A DNA stretch of 64,000 bases from Dyadobacter sp. CECT 9275 (GTDB lineage: Bacteria; Bacteroidota; Bacteroidia; Cytophagales; Spirosomataceae): positions 2,542,001 through 2,606,000 of the forward strand of contig NZ_CAJRAF010000002.1 of the NCBI RefSeq assembly GCF_907164905.1, written 5' to 3'. Below, in pieces: positions 8,231 to 18,256 of the stretch. A model generated the notes under the pieces. That model searched no databases. It worked only from the letters and a program-made list of their open reading frames with translations, and was not told the DNA's origin. A program made the position numbers and the translations under genes. Position 1 is the stretch's first letter; each line of letters begins with the position of its first letter.

Positions 8231-10354
8231 TTACCTTACGAATGCCGCTGGTACACCTCCATCCACGTTAATCACATTTCCGGTACTTTTGCTCAGCAGA
8301 CCGCTTACAAAAATGTAAACACCATTGGCGATATCTTCTGTATGAATTTCAGCGTTCAGTACTGTACGTTTGGCATAATAAGCAGGCAATTCTTCGATTT
8401 TGATATCATACGCTTTTGCACGACCGGCAGCCCATCCGCTTTCCCAGATTTTACTACCTGCAATAACGGCGTCGGGGTTTACCACGTTCACCCGGATCTT
8501 ATCCGGTCCAAGTTCTGCGGCAAGCAGCCTGGTCATATGCTGCTGGGCAGCTTTTGCAGTTCCGTAAGCAACATTATTAGGCCCGGAGACCAGTCCGTTC
8601 TTACTTGCAATATTAATAATATCACCTCCAAGGCCTTGCTGACGCATCACTGCAACCGCTTCCTGAGATACCAGGAACTGGCCTTTTACCAATACATCCT
8701 GCAGAATGTCCCAATCTTTGATCGTTGTTTCTGCCAAAGGTTTTGATATCGAAAGTCCTGCGCAGTTCACAACAATATCCACGCCGCCAAAACGGAGTTT
8801 CGTTTTGGTCAAAGCACCCTTGATCTGATCAACATCCAGCACGTTAGCTATTGCAGTTTCAGAAAAATCTTTTCCAAATGCAGCATCAAATTCAGCCTTT
8901 GTTTCGGCAAGCGCTTTTTCATCAATATCAGAAATCACAACGCACGCACCTTCCTGAAGGAACTTCAGTGCGATAGCTTTTCCAATACCTCCTGATCCTC
9001 CGGTCACAATGGCAACTTTTCTGGATACCGATTTTTCCTTCGGCATACGCTGCAGTTTTGCTTCTTCCAAAAGCCAGTACTCTATATCAAAAGCTTCCTG
9101 CTCAGGTAGGGATACGTAGGAAGATATCGCCTCAGCGCCCTTCATCACATTAATGGCATTGATATAAAACTCAGCAGCTACCCGTGCGGTTTGTTTGTCT
9201 TTGGCAAAAGAGAACATCCCTACGCCCGGAAGAAGAATAATGACAGGATTGGGGTCACGAACGGCCGGACTGTTATCATGTTTGCACCTGTCGTAATAGG
9301 CCTGATAGTCCACTCGGTAGGCTTCAAACTGAGGACCGATATGGTCCAGAATTTCCTGAACAGTTCCTTCCAGCTTCTCAAACGGCAGATCCAATACCAA
9401 CGGACGGATCTTGGTTCTGAGAAAATGGTCGGGGCAGCTGGTTCCAAGTGGCGCCAGTTTTTCCAGATCGTTGCTCCCGATGAATTCCAATACCCGGCTG
9501 TCATCCGTAAAATGCCCCACCATGGTTTGTTTGGCAGAAGCAAGCCCACGCAGGTAGGGAGCCAATTTTGCGGCTATTTCCGCACGGCGCTCGGCCGGCT
9601 CGCTTTCCAGCTTTTGCCCTCCGAATACCGGACGGGTTTTACCATAGTTTTGAGCCAGATACTCGGATGCCTTTTCAATCGTATCCAGCGTATTGATATA
9701 AGACTCGTACGCAGTATCTCCCCAGGTGAACAAACCATGGCCTCCCAGCACGATACCACGAATCCCAGGGTTGTCGGCCAATGCTTTCTCCAGTTTCAGA
9801 CCCAGGTCAAAACCGGGGCGCTGCCAGGGTACCCACGCCAGTTCTCCGTTAAAGAGTTCTTTGGTGATGGCCTCTCCTTCTTTGGACGCCGCAATGGCAA
9901 TAAGGGCATCGGGATGAAGGTGGTCTATATGTTTGAATGGCAATAAACCATGTAAAGGTGTATCAATAGATGGTGCCTTGGATTTCAGATCATAGATACA
10001 ATGGTTGAAAAGCTCTACCATTTCATCTTCAAATTCCAGGCCTCTGTATATATTTTTCAGGCTATGCAAACGATCCTGGTACAACCCGGCGAGCCCGCTT
10101 CTGGTAAGTGTTCCGATATCACCGCCAGACCCTTTGATCCACATTACCTCTACATCTTTGCCGGTAAGGGGATCCTTCTCAATGGTCTTGCAGCTGGTAT
10201 TACCGCCTGCGTAGTTGGTCAGGCGCAGGTCGGCACCCAGTAAATTGGAACGGTATAAAAGAAGCGCTATCTGATCGTCTCCCAGGGAAGCCGCTTTCTC
10301 ATCGTCCCAAAGGTAGCTCACGTATTTGTACTGATCTGTTTTTGAACTGCTCAT
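8231..10354 (-). CDS. Bifunctional rhamnulose-1-phosphate aldolase / lactaldehyde dehydrogenase (RhaD-SDR fusion)
   Basis: 707 residues in two parts. Residues about 1-430 are a class II aldolase/adducin domain (NYAGGNTSCKT, MWIKGSGGDIGT, FNHCIYDLKSKAPSIDTPLHGLLPFKHIDHLHPDA, VLGGHGLFTWGDT with zinc-binding histidines). Residues about 445-707 are a short-chain dehydrogenase (AIVTGGSGGIGKAIA cofactor loop, NCAGLS, YGTAKAAQQH with the Tyr-x3-Lys pair). Known fusions of this kind split L-rhamnulose 1-phosphate into DHAP and L-lactaldehyde and oxidise the lactaldehyde. It is the first gene of the minus-strand rhamnose pair. No rhamnulokinase is in the window, so the kinase must be elsewhere. Confidence 0.92.
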   Translation of the reverse strand: MSSSKTDQYKYVSYLWDDEKAASLGDDQIALLLYRSNLLGADLRLTNYAGGNTSCKTIEKDPLTGKDVEVMWIKGSGGDIGTLTRSGLAGLYQDRLHSLKNIYRGLEFEDEMVELFNHCIYDLKSKAPSIDTPLHGLLPFKHIDHLHPDALIAIAASKEGEAITKELFNGELAWVPWQRPGFDLGLKLEKALADNPGIRGIVLGGHGLFTWGDTAYESYINTLDTIEKASEYLAQNYGKTRPVFGGQKLESEPAERRAEIAAKLAPYLRGLASAKQTMVGHFTDDSRVLEFIGSNDLEKLAPLGTSCPDHFLRTKIRPLVLDLPFEKLEGTVQEILDHIGPQFEAYRVDYQAYYDRCKHDNSPAVRDPNPVIILLPGVGMFSFAKDKQTARVAAEFYINAINVMKGAEAISSYVSLPEQEAFDIEYWLLEEAKLQRMPKEKSVSRKVAIVTGGSGGIGKAIALKFLQEGACVVISDIDEKALAETKAEFDAAFGKDFSETAIANVLDVDQIKGALTKTKLRFGGVDIVVNCAGLSISKPLAETTIKDWDILQDVLVKGQFLVSQEAVAVMRQQGLGGDIINIASKNGLVSGPNNVAYGTAKAAQQHMTRLLAAELGPDKIRVNVVNPDAVIAGSKIWESGWAAGRAKAYDIKIEELPAYYAKRTVLNAEIHTEDIANGVYIFVSGLLSKSTGNVINVDGGVPAAFVR

Positions 10355-10587
10355 ATATTCTGTTTTTTATGATCTTGATATGGGGACACTAAAGATTACT
10401 TAAAAAGGAATTGGATGCTGCAATATTACTGTTGATTAGCGGATACAAGATTATTAAACTTCATAAGCGGTTCCGTCCTGTGGTATCCTGCACTTAGAAA
10501 TAAACTGAGAAATAATGTGAGATAAGCCAGTTAAAAACATAGGCGGTATCCTTTGCCATATGAAACATGAAAAGGGCTGTCCTTGAA

Positions 10588-12699
10588 TCACTTCCAGACC
10601 AGCCCCATATTCCAGAACATAAAGGCATAAATGTCTGCCTGGGTTTCCAGTGCCTTTTTGGTATTACTCGCGCCATGTCCCGAATTGGTATCAATCCGGA
10701 TCAGTAGTGGGTTGGTCGAAGACGCGCCTGCTTTGGCCTGCAGTTCTGCCGCATATTTGAAGGAATGAGCCGGAACTACCCTGTCGTCATGATCTGCAGT
10801 GGTGATCATTGTTGCCGGGTATTTCCCTCCTGGCCGAATGTTATGCAAGGGAGAGTAAGCGTACAGAAACTTAAATTCTTCCGGATTATCACTGCTGCCG
10901 TAATCCGCGATCCAGTTCCAGCCAATGGTAAATTTGTGAAATCTTAGCATATCCATTACTCCAACTGCCGGAAAAGCCACTTTGAAGAGCTCTGGCCGCT
11001 GATTCATTACCGTCCCCACCAGCAACCCTCCGTTGGATCCACCCTGGATAGCCAGCTTTTCCGCAGAGGTATATTGCTCTTTGACCAGATATTCCGCCGC
11101 AGCAATAAAATCATCAAAAACATTTTGCTTCTTCTCTTTCATGCCCATCTCATGCCACTTTTCACCATACTCCCCTCCCCCTCTCAGATTAGCCTGCACA
11201 AAAACACCGCCCTGGTTCAGAAACGGAATTCGGGTAGGGCTGAAAGACGGCGTAAGGCTCACATTAAAACCACCGTACCCATAGAGTATCGTCGGATTGG
11301 ACCCATCCTGTTTTAACCCCTTTTTAAAGGTGATGAACGCCGGAATTCTGGTACCGTCCTTACTTGGATAGAATACCTGCCGGGTTTCATAATCTGCCGG
11401 GTTGAATGAAAGTTCAGGAGCTCTGAACACAGCACTTTTGCCCGAAGCGATGTCATAGCGAAAAATGGTCGGCGGATAATTGAATGAAGTATAAGTATAA
11501 AATACGAAGGTATCTTCCCGGTCTCCGCCAAAACCACTGGCATAACCTAGGCCGGGCAGCGCCACTTCCTTTTCCTGCTTACCCGTGAGATCATAAACGT
11601 AGGTGTGCGTAGCAACGTCCTTGGAATAAGATGCAAACAATTTCCCCCCAGCAGTACCTACCCCCTGAAGCGGCTCTTCTTTTTCAGGAATAAACGTTTC
11701 CCAGCTCTTATCCGAAGATTTATAAAACAGCACCTTGCTATTGGGCGCATCCTCGTTGGTTTCAATTAAAAATCCTGTTTCGGTATTTTCAATGAGCCCA
11801 AAGCTAAAATCCGTAATTTCTTCCTTCACCGGCCAAAACTTGCTTTCGCCCTTTTTCATAAGCCAAAGCCCGTTCCCATCCTTGCCCTTTCCGCGATCAC
11901 TCACATACAGTGCTGCATACAGTTCGTCTTCGGTGGTACTAACCGTATGAAAGCGCTGCGGGTTGGCAGCGTCCTCAAATATCAGTTGGTCATCCTGCTG
12001 GGATGTACCTACTTTATGATAAAAAACCTGGTGATTCTCATTCTTAGCTGCTAGTGCACTTCCATCGGGTTGAGGGTACCTGCTGTAATAAAAACCGTCT
12101 CCCTGCCAGGCGGCACCCGAAACCTTGACCCACTCGAGCTTATCCGGCAGCATTTGTAAAGTCTTCATGTGCATCACCTGGTACTCCTGCCAGTCGGAAC
12201 CTCCTTTTGAAAAACCACAGACGGCATAGGATCCGTTCTTGGACAAAGCAAAAACGACTAGCCTGGTGGTGCCATCGGGGGACAATTTATTCGGATCCAT
12301 GACTACTTCCGCCGTGCCTTTTTCTCCTAGCTGCCGATAAAGTACTGCCTGATTCTGTAAACCATCATTTTTGTAAAAATAAAAGTAATCTCCCTTCTTT
12401 TTCGGTGCCGAATATTTGGGGTAGTTATAAGCCTTTTCCAAATCAGTAAATATCCGGGACCGGTAAGGTATCTGATCAAGGTATTCAAATGTGACTTTAT
12501 TCTGGGCTTTTACCCAAGCCTCTGTCTCGGCCGAGCGGTCGTCTTCCAGCCAGCGGTAGGGATCGCCGACCTTCGTTCCGTGATAATTCTCCTGCTGTTC
12601 AATCAGTTTGGATGCAGGGTAACTTATCTTTTGTGCATTGCCCTGAAAACCTGATAATGTTGCTGTAATTAAAGTCATTATTCTAAAGTAAGTTTTCAT
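10588..12699 (-). CDS. Exported prolyl oligopeptidase family serine peptidase (S9A)
   Basis: 703 residues with a cleavable signal peptide (hydrophobic stretch, cleavage near GNAQ). An N-terminal beta-propeller-type region follows (about 30-420, beginning DPYRWLED), then an alpha/beta-hydrolase domain. The catalytic triad can be placed at Ser555 (GGSNGG), Asp638 (HDDRV) and His675 (SGHGA), and YGYGGFN / RGGGEYGEKWH are typical of the prolyl oligopeptidase core. It should cleave short proline-containing peptides after Pro, probably in the periplasm. It is a single gene with non-coding flanks on both sides. Confidence 0.93.
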   Translation of the reverse strand: MKTYFRIMTLITATLSGFQGNAQKISYPASKLIEQQENYHGTKVGDPYRWLEDDRSAETEAWVKAQNKVTFEYLDQIPYRSRIFTDLEKAYNYPKYSAPKKKGDYFYFYKNDGLQNQAVLYRQLGEKGTAEVVMDPNKLSPDGTTRLVVFALSKNGSYAVCGFSKGGSDWQEYQVMHMKTLQMLPDKLEWVKVSGAAWQGDGFYYSRYPQPDGSALAAKNENHQVFYHKVGTSQQDDQLIFEDAANPQRFHTVSTTEDELYAALYVSDRGKGKDGNGLWLMKKGESKFWPVKEEITDFSFGLIENTETGFLIETNEDAPNSKVLFYKSSDKSWETFIPEKEEPLQGVGTAGGKLFASYSKDVATHTYVYDLTGKQEKEVALPGLGYASGFGGDREDTFVFYTYTSFNYPPTIFRYDIASGKSAVFRAPELSFNPADYETRQVFYPSKDGTRIPAFITFKKGLKQDGSNPTILYGYGGFNVSLTPSFSPTRIPFLNQGGVFVQANLRGGGEYGEKWHEMGMKEKKQNVFDDFIAAAEYLVKEQYTSAEKLAIQGGSNGGLLVGTVMNQRPELFKVAFPAVGVMDMLRFHKFTIGWNWIADYGSSDNPEEFKFLYAYSPLHNIRPGGKYPATMITTADHDDRVVPAHSFKYAAELQAKAGASSTNPLLIRIDTNSGHGASNTKKALETQADIYAFMFWNMGLVWK

Positions 12700-12936
12700 T
12701 GTTTAAATATTTTAATACTATTTTCGCCCTAAATCAACTACAAGTCATCATCCGGCTACTTACCGTTAACTAGGAAGTTTCCACAAAACAGCAAATTGAA
12801 AGTAAATAAATTGAAATTAGTGGTTTTAACAAATGAATAAAAATACCCTCCGGGCACCGTCTTTTCATACAACGCTGCATTCGGAATCACTTTTGAACCG
12901 GCCTTCCTACCCATTAAATCTTAACAGAAAACAAAA

Positions 12937-15303
12937 ATGATCCGGACTCGCTCATTTCTTTTTCCCTTGTTATCAGTACTTGCAGTACTGATAACCTGCG
13001 GAATATGCCTGGCAGGCCCTGATCAAAAGATAGCTCCTCCTGCAAAAAAGGGAATTCTGGATCTGAGGTCTGTTGATCTTAGCCAAAACAGCGTACCGCT
13101 GGAAGGCGAATGGAAGTTTTACTGGAAAAATTTTATAAAACCTGGTGAAAAGAATAGTGATTTCGAATATGTGAAATTTCCTAATCTCTGGAAAAACATC
13201 ACATGGAAAGGAAAAAAACTTCCGTCTCAGGGTTATGCATCCTACGAGCTTACCATACTTCTCCCCGAAAAGCACCCGGAACTGGCACTTAAGCTGCCCG
13301 ATTTGTATACCTCCTATATTCTTTTTGTGAACGGGCAACCTTTTGAACAAAACGGCGTGGTGGGTACTCGTTCAGAAATGAGCAAACCTTATTGGCATAC
13401 AACTGTTAGCCCACTGCTGTTTAACTCCGATTCCCTCCATCTCGTTTTACATGTTTCCAATTTTGCACATGCCCGGGGAGGAACTTATAAAAATATTGAA
13501 TTGGGCCCGGACAGAATTCTTCAAACCGACCATTTTGTGGGCCAATCCCTGGATATGTTTCTGACAGGAGGCATTTTCATGGGAGGGCTTTTTTTTCTGG
13601 GACTATACCTTTTTGGCAGGCACGACAAGTCCATTTTATATTTTTCTCTTTTCTGCCTCTTTTACAGTTATCGCATCATCGGGACAAGCCCCTATACCCT
13701 GCATACACTACTGCCCTCCATGGACTGGGCACTTTCCCTGCGGTTCGAATACCTTTCCCTGTACATTTCTGTTGCCATGTTTTCGCTTTACACACGATCT
13801 CTTTATCCGGAAGATGCACCCCAGCAGATTCTTTCGATTATTACGATCATTTGTCTGGCTTTCGGTATTTCGACCCTTGTTACCCCGCCCCTTATTTTCA
13901 CCTGGCTGATCAACCCTTTCCTTTACACCATCATTTTTGACATCGCATTCGCCACCTATGTTTATTGGCGGGCATTTACACACAAACGGATCGGTGCTGC
14001 CTATGCCATGCTGAGTACTGTTTCCGTATTCATCATCATTATTTCCATTATCCTGGAATACTACGGAGTCGCAAAACCTGTGAAAGGATCCGTATTTGCG
14101 GGTTACCTGATTTTCTTCTTCTGCCAGTCTCTAATTCTCTCATTTAAATTTGCTACCACCCTTAAAAAAGCCAAGGAAGAGGCGGAAGGGGGGCTTAAAA
14201 CCAAAAGTGAATTCCTGAGTACCATGAGCCATGAAATCCGAACACCGCTGAACTCTGTTATCGGTCTCACGCATCTCATGCTTAAAGAAGACCCAGGCCC
14301 TGTGCAAAAATCCCGCCTAGATGTACTTCTGTTTTCTGCCAATAACCTGTTGTCTATAGTCAACGACATCCTGGATTTCAACACGATTGAAGCCGGAAAA
14401 ATCCGTTTCGTAAAGGCGCCGTTAGACATTGTGCTGGTTGCGCGCAACATCGTTTCCGGCTACGAAGCCTCTGCGGATAACGGTGAGGTACAATTTATGA
14501 CCGATCTTGACCCAAATATTCCTTCAAAAATCTTGGGCGATGTTACCCGAATTTCACAGGTTATCAGCAATCTGGTCCATAATGCTGCCAAGTTCACCAA
14601 CAAGGGCTGGGTGAAGCTAAGTATGAAAATTGAAACCCAAACCGAAACCGAAGTTACCATCCGGATTTCGGTGGAGGATACCGGAATAGGGATTCCGCCA
14701 GAAAAACAGGTACTTATTTTTGAGCGTTTTACCCAGGTGGACTCCTCCGCTTCACGCGGATTCAGCGGAACAGGGCTTGGCCTGGCCATCAGTAAACGAA
14801 TTCTGGAATTGCAAGGAGCAGAACTTAAGCTCATCAGTGAAGTTGACAAAGGCTCCACTTTCTATTTTTCGCAAACCTTCACAATTGTTGAGCCGGCCGA
14901 AAAACAAAATTCAGGTCAGAATGAAAATGGATATTCCAAAAATCTGAACGGTGTCCATGTACTGGTTGTAGAAGACAACCGGATGAATATTTTTGTGATC
15001 GAAAGCTTCCTTAAAAAGTGGGGCGCTATTTCCGATATCGCGCAAAATGGAAAAGAAGCATTGGAGAAATTGGATTCCAGTGTTCACAAAGTGGTACTAA
15101 TGGACCTGCACATGCCCGTCATGGATGGATATGAAGCCACCCGCTTGCTCAGGCAACGTGGCGAGACCCTACCCATCATTGCCCTTACCGCAAGCCTGGC
15201 CCTGGAAGTGGAAGAAAAGGTCTACGCGATCGGGATTTCGGATATAGTTGTAAAACCCTTTAATCCAGACGAGTTACTTGAGGTAATTCACAGACATATT
15301 TAG
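12937..15303 (+). CDS. Hybrid sensor histidine kinase (7TMR-DISM sensor, HisKA, HATPase, receiver)
   Basis: 788 residues. Signal peptide, then an extracytoplasmic galactose-binding-like sensor (about 30-190, typical of 7TMR-DISM extracellular domain 2) and seven membrane helices (about 205-410). The kinase core has His432 in MSHEIRTPLN, the N-box NAAKFTNKGW, DTGIGIP and GTGLGLAI. It ends with a receiver domain (VLVVEDNRMN..., phospho-acceptor Asp723 in VLMDLHMPVMDG). No DNA-binding output is attached, so signal must pass on by phosphotransfer or the receiver acts as internal control. The ligand is unknown; the sensor fold suggests a carbohydrate or other small molecule. It is monocistronic. 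Confidence 0.93.
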   Translation: MIRTRSFLFPLLSVLAVLITCGICLAGPDQKIAPPAKKGILDLRSVDLSQNSVPLEGEWKFYWKNFIKPGEKNSDFEYVKFPNLWKNITWKGKKLPSQGYASYELTILLPEKHPELALKLPDLYTSYILFVNGQPFEQNGVVGTRSEMSKPYWHTTVSPLLFNSDSLHLVLHVSNFAHARGGTYKNIELGPDRILQTDHFVGQSLDMFLTGGIFMGGLFFLGLYLFGRHDKSILYFSLFCLFYSYRIIGTSPYTLHTLLPSMDWALSLRFEYLSLYISVAMFSLYTRSLYPEDAPQQILSIITIICLAFGISTLVTPPLIFTWLINPFLYTIIFDIAFATYVYWRAFTHKRIGAAYAMLSTVSVFIIIISIILEYYGVAKPVKGSVFAGYLIFFFCQSLILSFKFATTLKKAKEEAEGGLKTKSEFLSTMSHEIRTPLNSVIGLTHLMLKEDPGPVQKSRLDVLLFSANNLLSIVNDILDFNTIEAGKIRFVKAPLDIVLVARNIVSGYEASADNGEVQFMTDLDPNIPSKILGDVTRISQVISNLVHNAAKFTNKGWVKLSMKIETQTETEVTIRISVEDTGIGIPPEKQVLIFERFTQVDSSASRGFSGTGLGLAISKRILELQGAELKLISEVDKGSTFYFSQTFTIVEPAEKQNSGQNENGYSKNLNGVHVLVVEDNRMNIFVIESFLKKWGAISDIAQNGKEALEKLDSSVHKVVLMDLHMPVMDGYEATRLLRQRGETLPIIALTASLALEVEEKVYAIGISDIVVKPFNPDELLEVIHRHI

Positions 15304-15352
15304 GAAAAGCAACTGTCTCAACAGCTACACGCTCCGACCAGGATACTATTAT

Positions 15353-16270
15353 TCACTTCCTCTTATAATAATTCAGCTTCACTGATGCCGCATTTGCCTT
15401 TTCACTTAGTGTAAAAAAACCTTTTGCATCTGCATCAAAGCAAATCCCTTCTCCTTGCGGCTCCGCCGCTACCAAAAACTGTTTATCCGCAGCCCTGGTA
15501 AGTGTTTGACCGATACTTTCTCCGGATTTTTTCCGCCAGTGGTATACCATCAGATAGGTACGTATCAATATCTCATCACCGGAGGGAGATACATCTCCCG
15601 CTGTAACAAGTAACATCGAAGGAACAACACCAACCTTTTCAGCCTGAATGACATTCGTGGTAGACTGCGGAAAAGGCAGACGATATATCCCCGTGGAACT
15701 GGTTTCTTTCGAAATTACAAAAAGATCTTTCGTTACAGGGTCCAGCAGAAGCGCCTCCGCGTCGCGCGGGCCATCCGGATAGGTAAACGTTATCTTTTCC
15801 AACTTATTCTGACTAAAAAATTCACCTTCCTGATTAATTTCAGGAATCCTGTAAATTATGTTCGAGGAGGTGAGAGGAGCATTATTATTACCAATATCAG
15901 CCACATAAATATAATTAATACCCGTTTCTGGCCCCGGCCCGGTGGCTATATCTTCCCAATCGTGATTATTGGTTCCGGGCAGGTCATACTCCTTGATGGT
16001 AGTGGCATTTCCGGAGAGCAGGTACAATGAGTGAGGCTGTCCGGAATCCTGTAATGTCCATAAATAGCCCTTCATGCTTCTGCCGGGCGCAATTCCGGAG
16101 GCTTCGTCAATAATCCCCGGTGTCACAGGAAAGCTCTCAGGTGAAGTCTCAAAGTCATCCGATTTCACAGGAGCCGGATCCGGAGTATTGTCACAAGTAC
16201 AAAAACAGAATACGAACCCTGAACATACGATCAGGTTCAAAGCTGCCTTTCCACGTTGAAATAAATTCAT
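15353..16270 (-). CDS. Putative lipoprotein with beta-propeller-like body
   Basis: About 305 residues from the ATG at 16270; a GTG at 16279 would add three residues. The N-terminus is a signal peptide ending in a Cys-rich stretch (FCFCTCDNTPDPAP), consistent with a lipoprotein. The body has repeated strand-turn units (EASGIAPG, LWTLQDSG, DWEDIATG, IYVADIGNNN, DAEALLLDPVTKDLFVISKE, GDVSPSGDEILIRTY, QGEGICFD), as in beta-propeller or phytase-like esterase folds. Function is not evident. It is convergent with the kinase gene and divergent from aspS. No partner gene suggests a role. Confidence 0.7.
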   Translation of the reverse strand: MNLFQRGKAALNLIVCSGFVFCFCTCDNTPDPAPVKSDDFETSPESFPVTPGIIDEASGIAPGRSMKGYLWTLQDSGQPHSLYLLSGNATTIKEYDLPGTNNHDWEDIATGPGPETGINYIYVADIGNNNAPLTSSNIIYRIPEINQEGEFFSQNKLEKITFTYPDGPRDAEALLLDPVTKDLFVISKETSSTGIYRLPFPQSTTNVIQAEKVGVVPSMLLVTAGDVSPSGDEILIRTYLMVYHWRKKSGESIGQTLTRAADKQFLVAAEPQGEGICFDADAKGFFTLSEKANAASVKLNYYKRK

Positions 16271-16305
16271 AAAAAACACTTCATGTTAGATTTAGTAAAA
16301 ATACG

Positions 16306-16313
16306 TACTTTTG
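16306..16313 (+). promoter_or_regulatory. Candidate -7 box of the aspS promoter
   Basis: TACTTTTG matches the Bacteroidota -7 consensus TAnnTTTG and lies 49 bp before the aspS ATG. A -33 element is not clear. Confidence 0.5.
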
Positions 16314-16362
16314 CCCCATTTATTATCAGGCACTTTCATTATATCAGTATTAAAATAATTAT

Positions 16363-18135
16363 ATGTTACGTTCACATACCTGTGGGGAATTAAGCTTAGA
16401 ACATGTAAATCAGAATGTTGTATTATGTGGATGGGTGCAAAGGGTTAGGGATAAAGGCGGCATGGTATGGCTTGATCTGCGCGATCGGTACGGCATCACG
16501 CAGTTGTTGTTTGAAGAAGGCAAAACAAAAACTTCCGTTTTAGAAGCTGCCCGTTCCTTGGGTCGTGAGTTTGTTATTTCGGCATCGGGGGAGGTCATAG
16601 AGCGACTCTCCAAAAATGATAAAATTGCAACCGGAGCCATTGAAATAAGGGTTTCTGAGCTCAATATCCTCAATCCTGCCAAGTTACCTCCGTTTCTGAT
16701 CGAGGATGAAACAGATGGCGGAGACGATATCCGGATGAAATACCGGTATCTGGATCTCAGAAGAAACACGGTACGGAAAAACTTGCAGCTAAGGCATCAG
16801 GTGGCGCGCCATACCAGAACTTATCTGGATGAGCTTGATTTCATTGAAGTGGAAACACCAGTGCTTATCAAATCAACGCCGGAAGGCGCCCGTGACTTTG
16901 TAGTACCCAGCCGGATGAATCCCGGTGAATTTTACGCACTGCCGCAATCGCCCCAAACCTTTAAACAATTACTGATGGTAGCCGGTTTCGACCGTTATTA
17001 TCAAATTGTAAAATGTTTCCGCGACGAAGATCTCAGGGCAGACCGACAGCCTGAGTTTACACAGATAGACTGTGAAATGTCGTTTGTAACGCAGGAAGAT
17101 ATCCTTAATACCTTTGAAGGACTGATCAGGAACCTTTTCAAAAACGTAAAAGGCCTGGATATTCCCGAAGTTCCCCGCATGACGTACGCCGATGCCATGC
17201 GCCTTTACGGATCCGATAAACCGGATATCCGTTTTGGAATGCAGTTTGTTGAATTAAAGGGAGAAGATAGCGACCTGGTCTCTGGAAAAGGATTTTCAAT
17301 CTTTGATGATGCCGAACTGGTCGTCGGGATTGCCGCCTCCGGCTGCGCGTCTTATACCAGAAAACAGGTCGACGAACTGACAGACTGGATGAAACGCCCG
17401 CAAATCGGCGCCAAAGGATTAATTTACGTCAGATACAATACGGACGGCAGTATCAAATCCTCGGTTGATAAATTCTACTCAGAAGAGGATCTGCGCCAAT
17501 GGGTAGAAAAATTCAATGCCCAACCGGGAGACCTTTTACTATTGGTTTCAGGGCCGGCAGACAAAGCCCGCAAACAATTGAACGAGCTCCGGCTGGAAAT
17601 GGGTTCACGCCTGGGACTACGCAATCCTGACGACTACCGTGCACTGTGGGTACTGGACTTCCCCCTGCTCGAATATGGAGAAGAAGAAAACCGTTGGTTT
17701 GCCATGCACCATCCATTTACCAGCCCCAAACCAGAGGATATTGCACTTTTAGAAACCGATCTGGGAAAGGTAAGAGCCAATGCCTATGACATGGTCATCA
17801 ACGGTGTAGAAGTGGGTGGCGGATCCGTACGTATTTTTGAAAGAGAACTTCAGCAAAAAATGTTTGGCATCCTAGGATTCAGCCCCGAAGAAGCCCAGGC
17901 ACAATTTGGATTCCTGATGAACGCATTTGAATTTGGAGCACCCCCTCATGCCGGAATAGCCTTTGGATTCGACCGCCTCTGTTCACTTTTTGGCGGCGCA
18001 GATTCTATCCGTGACTTCATTGCCTTCCCAAAAAACAATTCGGGACGTGACGTTATGATAGATTCACCGTCTACAATAGCGGACGCGCAATTGAAAGAAC
18101 TTGCGATTTCGGTAAGCAGCGATGCTAAGCAATGA
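16363..18135 (+). CDS. aspS: Aspartyl-tRNA synthetase
   Basis: 590 residues, normal for a bacterial AspRS. It has an N-terminal OB-fold anticodon-binding domain ([24 protein letters not shown]), class II motif 2 ([18 protein letters not shown]), a GAD insertion domain in the middle, and motif 3 (GIAFGFDRL). It charges tRNA-Asp in the cytosol. The bacterial-type insertion is present, but tRNA-Asn discrimination cannot be judged from what I see. The gene is the last housekeeping gene before the capsule locus, with a hairpin 56 bp after its stop. Confidence 0.97.
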   Translation: MLRSHTCGELSLEHVNQNVVLCGWVQRVRDKGGMVWLDLRDRYGITQLLFEEGKTKTSVLEAARSLGREFVISASGEVIERLSKNDKIATGAIEIRVSELNILNPAKLPPFLIEDETDGGDDIRMKYRYLDLRRNTVRKNLQLRHQVARHTRTYLDELDFIEVETPVLIKSTPEGARDFVVPSRMNPGEFYALPQSPQTFKQLLMVAGFDRYYQIVKCFRDEDLRADRQPEFTQIDCEMSFVTQEDILNTFEGLIRNLFKNVKGLDIPEVPRMTYADAMRLYGSDKPDIRFGMQFVELKGEDSDLVSGKGFSIFDDAELVVGIAASGCASYTRKQVDELTDWMKRPQIGAKGLIYVRYNTDGSIKSSVDKFYSEEDLRQWVEKFNAQPGDLLLLVSGPADKARKQLNELRLEMGSRLGLRNPDDYRALWVLDFPLLEYGEEENRWFAMHHPFTSPKPEDIALLETDLGKVRANAYDMVINGVEVGGGSVRIFERELQQKMFGILGFSPEEAQAQFGFLMNAFEFGAPPHAGIAFGFDRLCSLFGGADSIRDFIAFPKNNSGRDVMIDSPSTIADAQLKELAISVSSDAKQ

Positions 18136-18166
18136 TTTTCAAAGCGTTGGAGGTAATACCAACTAT

Positions 18167-18182
18167 TAATTTTGTAGTTTTG
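18167..18182 (+). promoter_or_regulatory. Candidate promoter -7 boxes in front of the capsule locus
   Basis: Two adjacent matches to TAnnTTTG: TAATTTTG (18167-18174) and TAGTTTTG (18175-18182). A TTGG lies 17 bp upstream of the first (18147-18150). They sit upstream of the 18191 hairpin, so a transcript starting here would cross that hairpin before the first capsule gene. Confidence 0.45.
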
Positions 18183-18190
18183 ACCTCATG

Positions 18191-18241
18191 ATCAGGTGTA
18201 TATCTTGAAAACAATTTCCCAGGTATACATCTGATTTTTTT
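18191..18241 (+). terminator. Terminator-like hairpin in the capsule leader (aspS terminator or attenuator)
   Basis: A 12-bp stem with one G-T wobble (ATCAGGTGTATA at 18191-18202, TATACATCTGAT at 18224-18235), a 21-nt loop and a run of seven T (18235-18241), ending 16 bp before the first capsule gene. It may simply end aspS transcription. Its place after candidate promoters and right before the operon also fits an antitermination-controlled leader like those of Bacteroides capsule operons. Confidence 0.6.
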
Positions 18242-18256
18242 AATTTTACACAATAC

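Noticed and set aside
9191..9946. Long plus-strand open frame (251 codons) opposite the rhamnose aldolase gene
   Set aside because: It is antisense to a clearly real gene with conserved motifs; composition and lack of motifs mark it as a shadow.
10494..10694. Small minus-strand frame overlapping the end of the prolyl oligopeptidase gene
   Set aside because: It lies in another frame of the coding end and has no start context or motif.
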